Part shown: in pieces, positions 1 through 6,789 of the stretch
How the letters are laid out: each line of letters starts with the position of its first letter
Numbering within the stretch: the stretch's first letter is position 1
Assembly (NCBI GenBank): GCA_026400415.1
Contig: JAPLPA010000300.1
Coordinates: 5,070-15,309 of the forward strand
Length of the DNA: 10,240 nt
DNA from: Afipia sp.
GTDB taxonomy: Bacteria; Pseudomonadota; Alphaproteobacteria; Rhizobiales; Xanthobacteraceae
Direction of reading: 5' to 3'
The notes under the pieces: generated by a model
What the model was told of the DNA's origin: nothing
Databases searched by the model: none
Seen by the model: only the letters and a program-made list of their open reading frames with translations
Position numbers and translations under genes: made by a program

Positions 1-365
1 TCATCTCGTTGGATGGAGAGCCGTCTGAGACCGAGAAGCGCAAGCTCCATGCTCTGCTTGAATATCGCTTCAACCTCGATCCCGGAACCGCCGACAGGCT
101 GATCGCCGACGCGACCCTCGTCGAAGGCGAAGCTGTCGATCTCTATCATTTCACCAGCATTATCATGCGGGAAGTGAACGAGGAGGGGCGGCTTCGCATC
201 GTCGAAATGATGTGGGAACTGGTGTATGCCGACGGCTATGTCAGCGAATTCGAAGACAATATTGTCTGGCGAGCCGCTGATTTGCTTGGCATTTCGTCGC
301 GCGACCGGATCAACCTCAAGCATCGGGTTTCGGATGGCAGGCTAGCTTCCGATCCCGCATCATGA
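1..365 (+). CDS. TerB-family (tellurite-resistance-like) protein, 5' truncated
   Basis: The 3' part of a gene cut by the left edge of the window. The frame is open from the first bases, and the TTG at 9 lies inside the conserved 'SLDGEPSETEKRKLHALL' stretch, so it is not the real start. About 120 residues are visible, ending at TGA 363-365. They match the all-helical TerB fold as I remember it: an acidic, probably metal-binding first helix pair (DGEPSETEK) and a mirrored second half with 'MMWELVYADGYVSEFEDNIVWRAADLLG'. The two D-G-x-x-x-E segments are the usual paired acidic sites. Members of this alphaproteobacterial form are about 150 residues long, so roughly 30 N-terminal residues are probably missing. 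Despite the family name, a lone TerB gene without terCDE neighbours is no evidence of tellurite resistance. Its role is unknown. Confidence 0.85.
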   Translation, partial: ISLDGEPSETEKRKLHALLEYRFNLDPGTADRLIADATLVEGEAVDLYHFTSIIMREVNEEGRLRIVEMMWELVYADGYVSEFEDNIVWRAADLLGISSRDRINLKHRVSDGRLASDPAS

Positions 366-454
366 CTACAATAAATCGGTATTTTCACGTTTTTGAACAT
401 TGAACCAATTCGGACTCCGGGCCGACAAGATCAAGACAACTTTGAAGTGGGCGT

Positions 455-1218
455 ATGGCTGATCGAGTCACGTTGATTACAGGTGCTTCGTCCGGCATCG
501 GCGCGGAGCTTGCGCGCATTTTTGCCGCGAACGGGCACAAGACCGTGCTCGTCGCGCGCCGTGAGGGTTGGCTGACGAAATCGCCGCCACAGGCAAATCG
601 CGCCCGGCCACCATCTCTTGTGACCTGAAAGCGCCCGGCGCGTGCGATTCCATCGCGCAGAAATTGTCGGCGATGGGCGTGGAGGTCGAAGTTGTCGTCA
701 ACAATGCTGGCTTCGGTCTGTTTGGAAACGCCGTTGAGATGGATCGCGCCGAGCAGTTGGCGATGGTCGATATCAATGTCCGCGTGCTGACGGATCTTTC
801 GCTGCGCTTTGCCGACAGTCTTATCAAGAATCGTGGCGGCTTGTTGAATGTCGGCTCGATCGCATCCTTTCTGCCGGGTCCGCGGATGGCGGTCTACTAC
901 GCCAGCAAGGCATTTGTTCTTTCGTTCCCGGAGGCGATGCGGGGCGAGTTAGGCCCAATGGGCGTGCGGGTCACGGCATTGTGTCCTGGGCCGGTGCCGA
1001 CTGAATTTCAGGACCGCGCCGGCTTCGAGGCGGGCCTCGATTCCGCGATCCTGAATGTCTCAGCGGCTGCCGTTGCGCGCGCCGGGTATCGCGGATTAAT
1101 GAGCAATAAGCGGCTGGTGATGCCCGGCGTCGGCGTGCGGATGATCCCTTTTCTACTGCGGTTTGCGCCGCGCAGCATGGTGCTGGCGTCGGTTGCGCGG
1201 GTCCAGCAAAAGCGCTGA
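455..1218 (+). pseudogene. SDR-family NAD(P)-dependent oxidoreductase, frameshifted
   Basis: A short-chain dehydrogenase split over two frames. From ATG 455 the first frame gives 'MADRVTLITGASSGIGAELA', the Rossmann TGxxxGxG nucleotide-binding motif, and continues to 'VARREG'. It then runs out of phase and stops at TGA 626-628. The rest of the protein continues in the -1 frame from about 565-568 (LADEIAATGK) to TGA 1216-1218. This part carries the NNAG motif, the catalytic Ser of 'NVGSIAS' and the YxxxK pair in 'YYASK' (Ser97, Tyr110, Lys114 counted from TTG 568). Compared with family members as I recall them, some residues are missing at the junction, so a deletion of 3n+1 bases (1, 10 or 13) would explain the break. 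A start at TTG 568 would give 216 residues but no cofactor-binding motif, so that product should not work as a dehydrogenase. The cause could be a real mutation or an assembly error. The substrate is unknown. Confidence 0.75.
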
Positions 1219-1345
1219 CTGCATCTTTTTTTGCAGGCAACCTGCGCGAAAAGTCGGCTCGACGCGCCTGACGCAACAAAATATTCTCACAATCGTGTTT
1301 TAGTGCTTCGGCTTCGTTGTTGCCGGCGTTTGAAGAAGACCATTC

Positions 1346-2122
1346 ATGCTGCCACCCGAGTTCGGATTGACGACTTGCGGCAAGTTCAAAGCGCTCCCGG
1401 TGCTCATCATTCTGCACGGGCCAATGTCCACGCCGGGACGTGTCGGTAACGCGTTGCGCGCGATGGGTCATCCGCTCGATATCCGCAAACCCGTGGTGGG
1501 CGAGGCGTTGCCTGAATCGCTTGAGAATTACGCCGGCGCGATCATGTTCGGCGGTCCGATGAGCGCCAATGACAGCGACGAGTTCGTCAAACGCGAGATC
1601 GACTGGCTCGCGACTCCGCTGAAGGAAGAAAAGCCTTATCTCGGCATCTGCCTCGGCGCGCAAATGCTGGCGAAACAACTCGGTGCCTCAGTTGCTCCGC
1701 ATCCCGAAGGCCGCACCGAAATCGGCTATTACCCGATTCGTCCCACTGAGGCCGGTCGCAGACTATGGGAGCGCTGGCCGGATCAGGTCTATCACTGGCA
1801 CCGCGAGGGCTTCGATCTTCCGAAGGGCTGTGAATTGCTGGCAGAGGGCGACGACTTTCCGGTGCAGGCGTATCGCACCGGAACGTGTTTCGGAATTCAA
1901 TTCCATCCCGATCTGACGCAAGCGATGCTGCACCGCTGGACGACGCGCGGACATGAACGTCTTTCATTGCCGGGCGCTCGCAGCCGCGACGAGCATTTCA
2001 ATGGGCGTCTGATTCACGACAGATCAGAGCGTGAATGGCTGTCGGCATTTCTCGACGGCTGGCTGCATCGCCCGCCGGCAATGACCGGCACGCAGCCGAC
2101 CGTCTCCCAGGCGGCTGAGTAA
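1346..2122 (+). CDS. class I glutamine amidotransferase (GMP-synthase glutaminase-like)
   Basis: A 258-residue stand-alone class I GATase domain, which would release ammonia from glutamine. The nucleophile elbow is 'GICLGAQ' with Cys102. The catalytic His187 lies in 'QFHPD', where Asp189 stands in place of the Glu seen in GuaA (FHPE). The oxyanion-region motif 'IMFGGPMSAND' (about residues 66-76) is also present. No synthetase domain is attached, so this is not GuaA itself. Proteins of this type are usually annotated 'glutamine amidotransferase-related' or 'GMP synthase-like', and the acceptor is unknown. ATG 1346 has a purine-rich stretch (GAAGAAG, 1332-1338) 7 nt upstream. The first 16 or so residues precede the fold but resemble the N terminus of relatives as I recall them. 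The stop codon lies one base from that of the opposing gene. Confidence 0.85.
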   Translation: MLPPEFGLTTCGKFKALPVLIILHGPMSTPGRVGNALRAMGHPLDIRKPVVGEALPESLENYAGAIMFGGPMSANDSDEFVKREIDWLATPLKEEKPYLGICLGAQMLAKQLGASVAPHPEGRTEIGYYPIRPTEAGRRLWERWPDQVYHWHREGFDLPKGCELLAEGDDFPVQAYRTGTCFGIQFHPDLTQAMLHRWTTRGHERLSLPGARSRDEHFNGRLIHDRSEREWLSAFLDGWLHRPPAMTGTQPTVSQAAE

Positions 2123-2123
2123 T

Positions 2124-3347
2124 CTACGACGCAGCCTCAGTTGCTGTGGTCACAATGTCGATCTCATGCGTCAATGTGCGATGTACCGGGCACTTGTCGG
2201 CAATAACCATCAATGACTTGCGCTGCTCGTCATCCATTTTGCCCTCGATTGAGATCGAACGCGTGATCCGGCTGATCATGCCTTCCTTCGTTTCGCAGGT
2301 CTCGCAATCCTTCGCATAAATCTGGCTGTGTTTCAGTCTGACGGTGACGCGGTCGAGCGGGATATTCTTTCGCTGCGCGTACATCCGCATCGTCATTGAC
2401 GTACACGCGCCTAACCCGGCGAGCAGCAGATCGTATGGACCCGGACCGGAGTCCAGACCACCAACCGCAACCGGCTCGTCTGCGAGCAATCGATGAGGAC
2501 CGGCTGCGACAAGATTTTGATACATGCCCTGCCGGGTTTCCATCACGACGATGCCATCGGGCAAGTCCGGCGTGTCCACTTCCGATGGCATATCCAGATA
2601 TCGCATCGCCCAAGTTGCGATCATGTCCGCGACGAAAACCGCATCGCGCTTTTGCGTCAGGAGATGATCCGCGCCCGCCAGCGAGATGAAATTCTTCGGG
2701 TGCTTCGCCGCGACAAAAATCCGCGTGGCGTTGTCGATGCCGACATGATCGTCGGTCGGCGAATGGAAAATCATCAACGGCTTGTGAAGCTGCTTCACCG
2801 CTTCGGTGAGATTGTGCTCGGCGACATCGTCAAGGAATTCGCGCTTCACCTTGAATGGCCGTCCCGACAGCGAGACTTCGACCTCACCGGTCTTGCGGAT
2901 GCCATCGATGGATTCTTTGAAAAGATTGGTCACATGTGCGGGGTCGGATGGCGCACCAATGGTGGCGACGCATTTGGCTTCCGGAATTTTCGCCGTTGCC
3001 GCTAGGATGGCCGCCCCGCCCAGGCTATGCCCGATCAAGATAGCGGGAGCCTTGCGAGATTTACGCAGATAATCCGCAGCGGCTACAAGGTCCGCGATGT
3101 TCGACGAGAACGTCGTGTTGGCGAATTCGCCTTCGCTGGCACCGATGCCGGTGAAGTCGAAACGCAACGTCGCGATGCCACGTTTGGCCAGCTCATCGGC
3201 GATACGCCGGGCCGCGAGGACATTCTTGCCGCAGGTGAAACAATGCGCCAGCAATGCGAATGCAGCCGGCGCGCCGTTCGGCAAATCGAGCGCAGCGTCG
3301 AGCATTTGCCCGTCGGCACCCGGAAACTGGAATCGTTCGGTGGGCAT
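2124..3347 (-). CDS. bifunctional alpha/beta hydrolase – OsmC family protein
   Basis: A 407-residue two-domain protein. Residues 1 to about 250 form an alpha/beta hydrolase: nucleophile Ser108 in 'IGHSLGG', an acid in 'HSPTDDHVG' (Asp199 or Asp200), and His228 in 'GADHLL'. Residues from about 260 to 400 form an OsmC/Ohr domain with Cys315 ('GLGACTSMTM') and Cys386 ('DKCPVHRTL'), the pair that reduces organic peroxides in this superfamily. A further Cys348-x2-Cys351 pair lies between them. The fusion is an established architecture in proteobacteria; the substrate is unknown, and a role linking ester or thioester hydrolysis to peroxide handling is inference. ATG 3347 is chosen because AGGAGG lies 4 nt upstream. 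An upstream in-frame start at 3380 would place that ribosome site inside the gene. The product is probably cytoplasmic, with no signal peptide. Confidence 0.92.
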   Translation of the reverse strand: MPTERFQFPGADGQMLDAALDLPNGAPAAFALLAHCFTCGKNVLAARRIADELAKRGIATLRFDFTGIGASEGEFANTTFSSNIADLVAAADYLRKSRKAPAILIGHSLGGAAILAATAKIPEAKCVATIGAPSDPAHVTNLFKESIDGIRKTGEVEVSLSGRPFKVKREFLDDVAEHNLTEAVKQLHKPLMIFHSPTDDHVGIDNATRIFVAAKHPKNFISLAGADHLLTQKRDAVFVADMIATWAMRYLDMPSEVDTPDLPDGIVVMETRQGMYQNLVAAGPHRLLADEPVAVGGLDSGPGPYDLLLAGLGACTSMTMRMYAQRKNIPLDRVTVRLKHSQIYAKDCETCETKEGMISRITRSISIEGKMDDEQRKSLMVIADKCPVHRTLTHEIDIVTTATEAAS

Positions 3348-3351
3348 GAAG

Positions 3352-3357
3352 CCTCCT
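3352..3357 (-). promoter_or_regulatory. ribosome binding site of the hydrolase–OsmC gene
   Basis: Read on the minus strand this is a full AGGAGG, 4 nt before ATG 3347. It fixes the start at MPTERF rather than 11 codons further upstream. Confidence 0.8.
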
Positions 3358-3406
3358 CGTTTCGCGGCCGTTACGACCAATACGCCGCGATCATGCGCCG
3401 CGTTAC

Positions 3407-3420
3407 GCGCGGGCCCGCGC
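3407..3420. repeat. 14-bp perfect GC palindrome downstream of tRNA-Ala
   Basis: GCGCGGGCCCGCGC is a perfect 14-base palindrome in the 136-nt gap between the 3' end of the tRNA and the start of the hydrolase–OsmC gene. There is no T-run on either side, so it does not look like a standard intrinsic terminator. It could slow transcription leaving the tRNA, be a protein site, or be chance in GC-rich DNA. Confidence 0.4.
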
Positions 3421-3483
3421 AGCCTACCGCAACGGCGGCGATCATGGAAAACAAGGAGCGGTGTTGGGAGGTGCTTGGGAAGT

Positions 3484-3559
<76 letters not shown>

Positions 3560-3599
3560 TTCTTGGACGAGCCCAGCGGCCTGTCCGCGAATTCGGCCA

Positions 3600-3627
3600 T
3601 TTACAATCCGGGCTAACGGCAAGTCAA
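3600..3627 (-). promoter_or_regulatory. predicted sigma-70-type promoter of tRNA-Ala
   Basis: On the minus strand, TTGACT (3627-3622; 5 of 6 to TTGACA) is followed after 16 nt by TGTAAA (3605-3600; 4 of 6 to TATAAT). Transcription would start near 3592, leaving a leader of about 30 nt before the tRNA 5' end at 3559. Confidence 0.5.
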
Positions 3628-3653
3628 GAACGGCTGAAATCACTGTTTTGAGC

Positions 3654-3697
3654 TCGGTTTGGCTGCGACATCCCTTGTTTGCGGAGCGGCAAACCGA
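3654..3697. repeat. overlapping inverted repeats upstream of yggT
   Basis: TCGGTTTG (3654-3661) is the exact inverse complement of CAAACCGA (3690-3697). Nested within it, GTTTGC (3677-3682) pairs with GCAAAC (3689-3694) around a 6-nt loop. Both hairpins need the same CAAAC bases, so they exclude each other. The segment lies in the 176-nt non-coding gap between tRNA-Ala and yggT, which holds no other gene. It could be an operator or a leader structure. Confidence 0.4.
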
Positions 3698-3735
3698 TAT
3701 TTAACCGGAACTTTCATCTTGCGGATCACATCGCC

Positions 3736-4026
3736 ATGCGCGCCGTTCTCGACATCATTCTCATCATTCTGGATTTGTATGTCTGGCTGCTGATCGCCTC
3801 GGCGATCTTGTCTTGGCTGATCGCCTTCAATGTGGTGAACACGCGCAACCAGTTCGTCGCAGCGGTGGCGGAGTTTCTCTATAAAATCACGGAGCCCGTG
3901 CTGGCCCCGATCCGCAACGTGATGCCAAATTTCGGCGGTCTCGATATTTCGCCGATCATCGTCATCCTCATCATCATGTTCATTCAGCGCGTCATCACTT
4001 ATTACATCTATCCGAACGTGATCTGA
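3736..4026 (+). CDS. YggT family membrane protein
   Basis: A 96-residue integral membrane protein with the two-helix layout of the YggT family. Hydrophobic segments are at about residues 4-31 and 71-92. They are joined by a loop with the typical 'NTRNQFV' and 'ITEPVLAPIR' sequence, then 'FGGLDISPII'. YggT proteins sit in the cytoplasmic membrane. In E. coli yggT lies next to yggS and yggU and has been linked to osmotic resistance, but the molecular role is unclear. No yggU (DUF167) gene follows here. ATG 3736 is chosen because it begins the conserved 'MRAVLDIIL' start. An earlier possible start at 3679 would add 19 polar residues that do not look like the family. No strong ribosome site is visible. 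It probably shares a transcript with folD. Confidence 0.88.
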   Translation: MRAVLDIILIILDLYVWLLIASAILSWLIAFNVVNTRNQFVAAVAEFLYKITEPVLAPIRNVMPNFGGLDISPIIVILIIMFIQRVITYYIYPNVI

Positions 4027-4031
4027 TCACG
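4017..4031. repeat. 15-nt inverted repeat across the yggT/folD junction
   Basis: CGTGATC-T-GATCACG is a perfect 7-bp inverted repeat around one base. It contains the yggT stop codon and ends 2 nt before the TTG start of folD. In RNA it can fold as a 5-bp stem with a 5-nt loop directly at the folD initiation region. In DNA it resembles a compact dimer-binding site. Confidence 0.45.
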
Positions 4032-4033
4032 CT

Positions 4034-4918
4034 TTGACCGCTACCATCATCGACGGAAAAATCATTGCAGCTGATTTGCGTGCGCGCGTCGCCGACGAGG
4101 TCGCGCGCGTCAAGCGCGAGCATCATCTGACGCCGGGACTGGCTGTGGTGCTGGTCGGTCACGATCCCGCGTCGGAAGTCTATGTGCGGACCAAGGCGAA
4201 GCAGACCGAATCCGCCGGCATGGCGTCGTTCGAGCATAAACTCCCCGCCGAAACATCCCTGAACGATTTGCTCTCGGTGATTGCAGCGCTCAATTCCGAT
4301 CCGGCCGTACACGGCATACTCGTGCAACTGCCGCTGCCGAAAGGTCTCGACTCGCAGAAGGTCATCGACGCCATCGACCCCGCGAAGGATGTCGATGGAT
4401 TGAATCCGGTTAATGCCGGACGCCTCGCGACGGGATTACCAGCGCTGACGCCATGCACGCCGCTCGGCTGCATCATTCTGGCAAAGACGGTTTACGCCTC
4501 ACTCGAAGGCTTGAACGCCGTCATCATCGGGCGGTCAAATCTGGTCGGGCGGCCGCTCGTCCAATTGCTGCTCAATGAAAATGCCACGGTGACGATTGCA
4601 CATTCGCGCACGCGCGATCTGGCGAATGTTTGCAGGCAGGCAGATTTATTGCTCGCCGCCGTCGGCAAGCCCGAAATGGTCAAGGCCGACTGGATCAAGC
4701 CCGGCGCAACCGTGATCGACGTCGGTATCAATCGTATTTCAAGTGCGGACGGTAAGGGGCGTCTTGTCGGCGATGTGGATTTTCAGGGCGCGCTCAATGT
4801 CGCGGGCGCGATTACGCCTGTCCCAGGCGGCGTCGGGCAAATGACGGTGGCGTGTCTGTTGGGGAATACGCTGCGCGCAGCCTGCGCGATCAGAGGCATC
4901 GTCGAGCCGAAGGTGTAA
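4034..4918 (+). CDS. folD: bifunctional methylenetetrahydrofolate dehydrogenase / methenyltetrahydrofolate cyclohydrolase
   Basis: A 294-residue cytoplasmic enzyme that interconverts 5,10-methylene-, 5,10-methenyl- and 10-formyl-tetrahydrofolate using NADP, supplying one-carbon units for purines and formyl-methionine. Active-site residues fall at the E. coli positions: Tyr50 and Lys54 (YVRTK), Gln98 (QLPLP) and Asp121 (DVDG). The nucleotide-binding motif is 'GRSNLVGRP' (166-174), with 'HSRTRDL' after it. The C-terminal signature reads PGGVGQMT instead of the usual PGGVGPMT, with Gln269 replacing Pro. The start is TTG 4034, since no ATG or GTG lies in frame before the conserved 'IIDGKIIAADLR'. 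There is no clear ribosome site, and the gene begins 7 nt after yggT ends, so translational coupling to yggT is likely. Confidence 0.96.
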   Translation: MTATIIDGKIIAADLRARVADEVARVKREHHLTPGLAVVLVGHDPASEVYVRTKAKQTESAGMASFEHKLPAETSLNDLLSVIAALNSDPAVHGILVQLPLPKGLDSQKVIDAIDPAKDVDGLNPVNAGRLATGLPALTPCTPLGCIILAKTVYASLEGLNAVIIGRSNLVGRPLVQLLLNENATVTIAHSRTRDLANVCRQADLLLAAVGKPEMVKADWIKPGATVIDVGINRISSADGKGRLVGDVDFQGALNVAGAITPVPGGVGQMTVACLLGNTLRAACAIRGIVEPKV

Positions 4919-4931
4919 GGATCTATCGCGC

Positions 4932-5168
4932 TCAGTAGCGAAGATGTGCTGCGGTCCAGAACGGCCACATGCATGTTCGAAAACCGAGGCGATCGCGTGT
5001 GCGCCAGCCGCGATAGGGAATGTGATAGCCACCATTGGCTTTCGCGCACATTCCCGCGATGGTCCTCGGCTCTCGCGGCATTCCGCTTCGCGCGCTAAGC
5101 GCGAAGGATGGCGCTACGCTCGCAACGATAAAAGTTGCGGCCAAAATCGCAATCCAATTGGTCTTCAT
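4932..5168 (-). CDS. small secreted protein with two cysteines, unknown function
   Basis: A 78-residue product that I do not recognise. It begins 'MKTNWIAILAATFIVASV', a classic Sec signal peptide with a Lys, a hydrophobic core and 'PSFA' before a likely cleavage near residue 24. The mature part, about 55 residues, is basic and aromatic (GGYHIPYRGW, MWPFW) and has two cysteines, in 'GMCAKAN' and 'FRTCMWP', which could form a disulfide in the periplasm. ATG 5168 is supported by AGGGG 6 nt upstream; a TTG five codons earlier would cover that site. It is convergent with folD, with 13 nt between the stop codons. The signal peptide and ribosome site make it a likely real gene, but homology was not tested. 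Confidence 0.65.
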   Translation of the reverse strand: MKTNWIAILAATFIVASVAPSFALSARSGMPREPRTIAGMCAKANGGYHIPYRGWRTRDRLGFRTCMWPFWTAAHLRY

Positions 5169-5174
5169 CTCAAT

Positions 5175-5179
5175 CCCCT
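5175..5179 (-). promoter_or_regulatory. ribosome binding site of the small secreted protein
   Basis: AGGGG on the minus strand, 6 nt before ATG 5168. It supports both the gene and the choice of start. Confidence 0.55.
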
Positions 5180-5235
5180 GCAAAATTGATGATGTCGAAG
5201 CAAATGTAACAGCCGAAGATTACACCCGTTGGGAT

Positions 5236-5255
5236 CGATCGACGAGCCTCGATCG
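5236..5255 (-). repeat. stem-loop downstream of the M20 peptidase gene
   Basis: CGATCGA and TCGATCG are perfectly complementary over 7 bp around a 6-nt loop, 41 nt past the M20 peptidase stop codon and before the small secreted gene on the same strand. There is no T-run. It may end or protect the peptidase transcript. The rest of the 128-nt gap (5169-5296) shows no clear promoter. Confidence 0.35.
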
Positions 5256-5296
5256 GGAGCGATTGGACAGGAAACGTTACCGCAGCGCGCAACAGA

Positions 5297-6769
5297 TTAC
5301 TGCGCAGTGTTTTCCAGCAGCCTGCGATAAAAGCGGATCATATCGGCGTAGTTGGAAATGCTCAGTCGCTCGTTGGTCCCGTGGAACCGTTTGACGTCTT
5401 CGTTCGTCGCGCGCACAGGAGTGAAACGATAGATCGTGTCGGTGACGTTGAGGTAATTTCGGGAGTCGGTGGCTGCGACCATTAGGCCCGGCGCGACCAG
5501 AACGTCCGGAAAGACTTCGCGGATTGTTGTGTTCAGCGTGCGATAGGATTCGCTGTCGGTGCGCGAGACTGGCGGCGGATTAGTATTGCCCGGCTTCGGC
5601 ACCACCTTGATCTTGCTATTGGCAATCGCGCTGCGCACATGATCGAGCACGCTCTCTTCCGTGTCGCCGGGAAGCAGGCGAAAATTGACTGTCGCATCGG
5701 CCTTGCCGGGCAATACGTTTTCTTTGTTGCCTGCGTTGAAGATTGTCGGCGCCGTCGTCGTCCGGATCGTCGATTCCGTGCTTGGTGTTTTCTCTAGTTG
5801 CTTACGGACCAAGGGTTCGAGCAGCCAGAGATTCGAGATCGCAACACGATTGAGAAGATCCATGTGCGGCGCGACCGTTTCCAAGGTCTCGCGCATCACG
5901 CCTTTGACCTCGGCCGGAAACGGCTTTTTTTCAAGCCGGACGAGCGCCTTGCTCACCTGTCCGATAGCGGTCTCCTTCGGTGGGAGCGAGGAGTGTCCCG
6001 GTGTAGCGGTCGCTCCGATGTCGAGCGTGACGTAGCCTTTTTCTGCGATACCGATTGCGGCGACCGGCGGATCGACGCCCGGAATGATGCCGACGGCGAT
6101 AAAAAGTCCCTCATCGAGAATGAAATCGAGTTTCACGCCTCGCGACTGCAGAAGCGCCGCCATCGCTGTCGCGCCGCGCTTGCCGGAGATTTCCTCATCC
6201 GCGCCAAACGCGAAATAGATCGTACGTTTCGGTTTGAAGCCTTGTTTGGCGAGTTGCTCGGCGGCTTCGACGATGGCGAACAGATTGCCCTTGTCGTCCC
6301 ACGAGCCGCGGCCCCAGATAAATCCGTCTTTGATAATTCCGCCGAACGGTGGGACTTCCCAGTCCCCTTCTGTGCCCGGTGCAACCGGCACCACGTCCTG
6401 ATGCGCAAGCAGCGCAATCGGCTTGGCGTTCGGATCGCTGCCTTGCCATGTGTAAAGCAGACTGTAGTCCGCGACGACCTCGCGCTTCAACGCAGCGGTG
6501 AACGCCGGATAGCTTCCTTCGATATGCGCGAGGATGCCGCGAAAGGCATCAGCGTTTGCGTCGGGATTGGCAACTTCGGCAATGGTCTGAAGCTGGATTG
6601 CGACCGCAAGACGTTTGGAGACGGCGTCTTCGTCCACTGTGATCCGCGGGATTGCGGTGACGGCGATCTGGCGCGATGGGTTGGTGAGCGTGTTGTAGGC
6701 GAGAACACCCGCCAGCAGAACGACCGCCAGCAACACAAGCGCGAGAATATTGCGGATCAGTCTCAGCAC
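5297..6769 (-). CDS. membrane-anchored M20 family metallopeptidase (PM20D1/carboxypeptidase S-like)
   Basis: A 490-residue zinc hydrolase expected to cleave amide bonds of peptides or N-acyl amino acids. A single hydrophobic segment at about residues 7-25 should anchor it in the inner membrane with the catalytic part outside. Metal and catalytic residues follow the M20 pattern: His123 and Asp125 (LAHQDVV), Asp158 (GSWDDKG), catalytic Glu192 and metal-binding Glu193 (GADEEISG), Asp435 (ATDSRNY) and His463 (RFHGTNE). The dimerisation lid begins near 'EKGYVTLDIGATATPGHSS'. GTG 6769 is preferred because AAGGA lies 7 nt upstream and it places the membrane helix at the N terminus. A start at 6871 would overlap ppa and add a basic, family-unlike stretch. 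It begins 20 nt after ppa ends, so the two probably form an operon. The substrate is unknown. Confidence 0.9.
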   Translation of the reverse strand: MLRLIRNILALVLLAVVLLAGVLAYNTLTNPSRQIAVTAIPRITVDEDAVSKRLAVAIQLQTIAEVANPDANADAFRGILAHIEGSYPAFTAALKREVVADYSLLYTWQGSDPNAKPIALLAHQDVVPVAPGTEGDWEVPPFGGIIKDGFIWGRGSWDDKGNLFAIVEAAEQLAKQGFKPKRTIYFAFGADEEISGKRGATAMAALLQSRGVKLDFILDEGLFIAVGIIPGVDPPVAAIGIAEKGYVTLDIGATATPGHSSLPPKETAIGQVSKALVRLEKKPFPAEVKGVMRETLETVAPHMDLLNRVAISNLWLLEPLVRKQLEKTPSTESTIRTTTAPTIFNAGNKENVLPGKADATVNFRLLPGDTEESVLDHVRSAIANSKIKVVPKPGNTNPPPVSRTDSESYRTLNTTIREVFPDVLVAPGLMVAATDSRNYLNVTDTIYRFTPVRATNEDVKRFHGTNERLSISNYADMIRFYRRLLENTAQ

Positions 6770-6776
6770 GCCACTA

Positions 6777-6781
6777 TCCTT
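6777..6781 (-). promoter_or_regulatory. ribosome binding site of the M20 peptidase
   Basis: AAGGA on the minus strand, 7 nt before the GTG at 6769, inside the 20-nt gap after the ppa stop codon. It decides in favour of the GTG start. Confidence 0.6.
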
Positions 6782-6789
6782 TCCGCGAA

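Noticed and set aside
1..365. Tellurite resistance operon
   Set aside because: Only a lone TerB-like domain is present; no terC, terD, terE or terZ neighbours are seen in the window.
555..630. Programmed -1 frameshift in the SDR
   Set aside because: There is no classical X-XXY-YYZ slippery heptamer with a following pseudoknot, and a slip would still leave the protein shorter than relatives as I recall them. A deletion or assembly error fits better.
1224..1245. T-run next to a GCAGG/CCTGC hairpin after the SDR gene
   Set aside because: The T-run precedes the hairpin on the plus strand, the wrong order for an intrinsic terminator, and on the minus strand it becomes an A-run.
971..1678. 235-residue minus-strand open frame
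   Set aside because: It is antisense to the SDR and GATase genes, has no ribosome site and has shadow-like Arg/Ala/Ser composition.
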